5,918 nucleotides of DNA from contig CAZRNB010000153.1 in assembly GCA_964601355.1 (NCBI GenBank), positions 1 to 5,918 on the forward strand, given 5' to 3'. Origin of the DNA: CAZRNB01 sp964601355. GTDB taxonomy: Bacteria > Planctomycetota > Phycisphaerae > Sedimentisphaerales > Anaerobacaceae. The notes beneath the pieces were generated by a model, which did not search any database, was not told the origin of the DNA, and saw nothing but the letters and a program-made list of their open reading frames with translations. The position numbers and the translations under genes are program-made. Of this stretch, positions 5,728 through 5,918 are shown in pieces. The stretch's first letter is position 1. Every line of letters starts with the position of its first letter.

Positions 5728-5756
5728 TTTATAGTTCATCGAAACACAATGAGCAA
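5728..5756 (-). promoter_or_regulatory. Candidate promoter of the dctPQM operon
   Basis: On the minus strand TTGCTC (5751-5756) and TATAAA (5728-5733) stand exactly 17 bases apart. The -10 box matches five of six consensus bases and the -35 box three of six. Transcription would start near 5720 and give a leader of about 45 bases to the dctP ATG. The -35 box falls in the first unit of the degenerate seven-base repeat. A second -10-like hexamer, TACAAT (5717-5722), has no good -35 partner. No operator palindrome is obvious. Confidence 0.35.
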
Positions 5757-5778
5757 CGAACAAAGAGCGATGAGCTGA
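5751..5778. repeat. Degenerate seven-base repeat upstream of dctP
   Basis: Four successive heptads can be read: GAGCAAC, GAACAAA, GAGCGAT, GAGCTGA. They keep the phase and core of the GAGCGAC unit at the end of dctQ (4139-4159, opposite strand) but have diverged. The block sits just upstream of, and partly within, the candidate dctP promoter. The relation to the dctQ repeat rests on the shared unit and period. Confidence 0.5.
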
Positions 5779-5825
5779 ACAAATTTTACATTTTGCATAT
5801 TGATTTTGCTCTGTAGAAAAGACTC

Positions 5826-5880
5826 ATTGTCATTTCGACCGAAGTCCCGATTCATCGGGACGAAGTGGAGACGGTCTATG
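5826..5880. repeat. Palindromic dispersed-repeat-like element (TTTCGACCGAAGTCCCGAT type)
   Basis: GTCCCGAT TC ATCGGGAC (5844-5861) is a perfect eight-base inverted repeat. It lies inside the context TTGTCATTTCGACCGAAG on one side and GAAGTGGAGACGG on the other. I recall very similar sequences (CATTTCGACCGAAG...CGAAGTGGAGAAATC) repeated between genes in many bacterial genomes; this comes from memory and was not searched. It lies about 150 bases upstream of dctP with no recognisable gene around it. The rest of 5676-5918 is AT-rich, and beyond the promoter and heptads I see nothing else. Confidence 0.6.
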
Positions 5881-5918
5881 TCAAGCTCTCACTGAAAAAA
5901 GTTTAATTTACAGTTTTT

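Overview
The window looks like part of a bacterial chromosome of moderate GC content, probably from an uncultured lineage. A planctomycete of the Phycisphaerae/Sedimentisphaerales type is my best guess. This rests on a Tat-exported lipoprotein in the sugar isomerase family, a TRAP uptake operon that looks suited to sugar acids, and many short palindromic repeats between genes. No taxonomic marker gene is present, so the assignment is weak.

Layout from left to right. The last 34 codons of an unrecognised plus-strand gene end at 107. Two plus-strand genes follow: a sugar phosphate isomerase/epimerase-like TIM-barrel protein with a Tat signal and a lipobox (240-1151), and a small DUF503/YlxP-family protein (1182-1469). 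A perfect GC-rich palindrome (1477-1494) separates them from a convergent minus-strand gene for a polytopic membrane protein (1507-2533). That gene is broken into two frames at a run of seven A's (2323-2329). A 284-base gene-free stretch (2534-2817) is filled with nested, competing inverted repeats. The rest is a complete minus-strand TRAP transporter operon: dctP (substrate-binding lipoprotein, 4695-5675), dctQ (small membrane subunit, 4132-4659) and dctM (large permease, 2818-4119), read in that order with gaps of 12 to about 35 bases. Upstream of dctP, 5676-5918 holds a candidate promoter, a degenerate seven-base repeat and a palindromic dispersed repeat.

Functionally, DctP would capture a carboxylated solute outside the cytoplasmic membrane and pass it to the DctQ-DctM sodium-coupled permease. 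The binding protein has features I associate with sugar-acid (uronate-like) receptors. The isomerase-like lipoprotein would fit sugar or sugar-acid metabolism, but it is on the other strand and about 1.7 kb beyond the operon, so a shared pathway is only an inference.

No clearly new multi-gene system is visible. The unusual content lies in the repeats, at least four kinds in under 6 kb and almost all at gene boundaries. One is a seven-base tandem repeat that encodes the C-terminus of DctQ and has a degenerate relative in front of dctP. The frameshifted membrane protein is the other point that merits checking.
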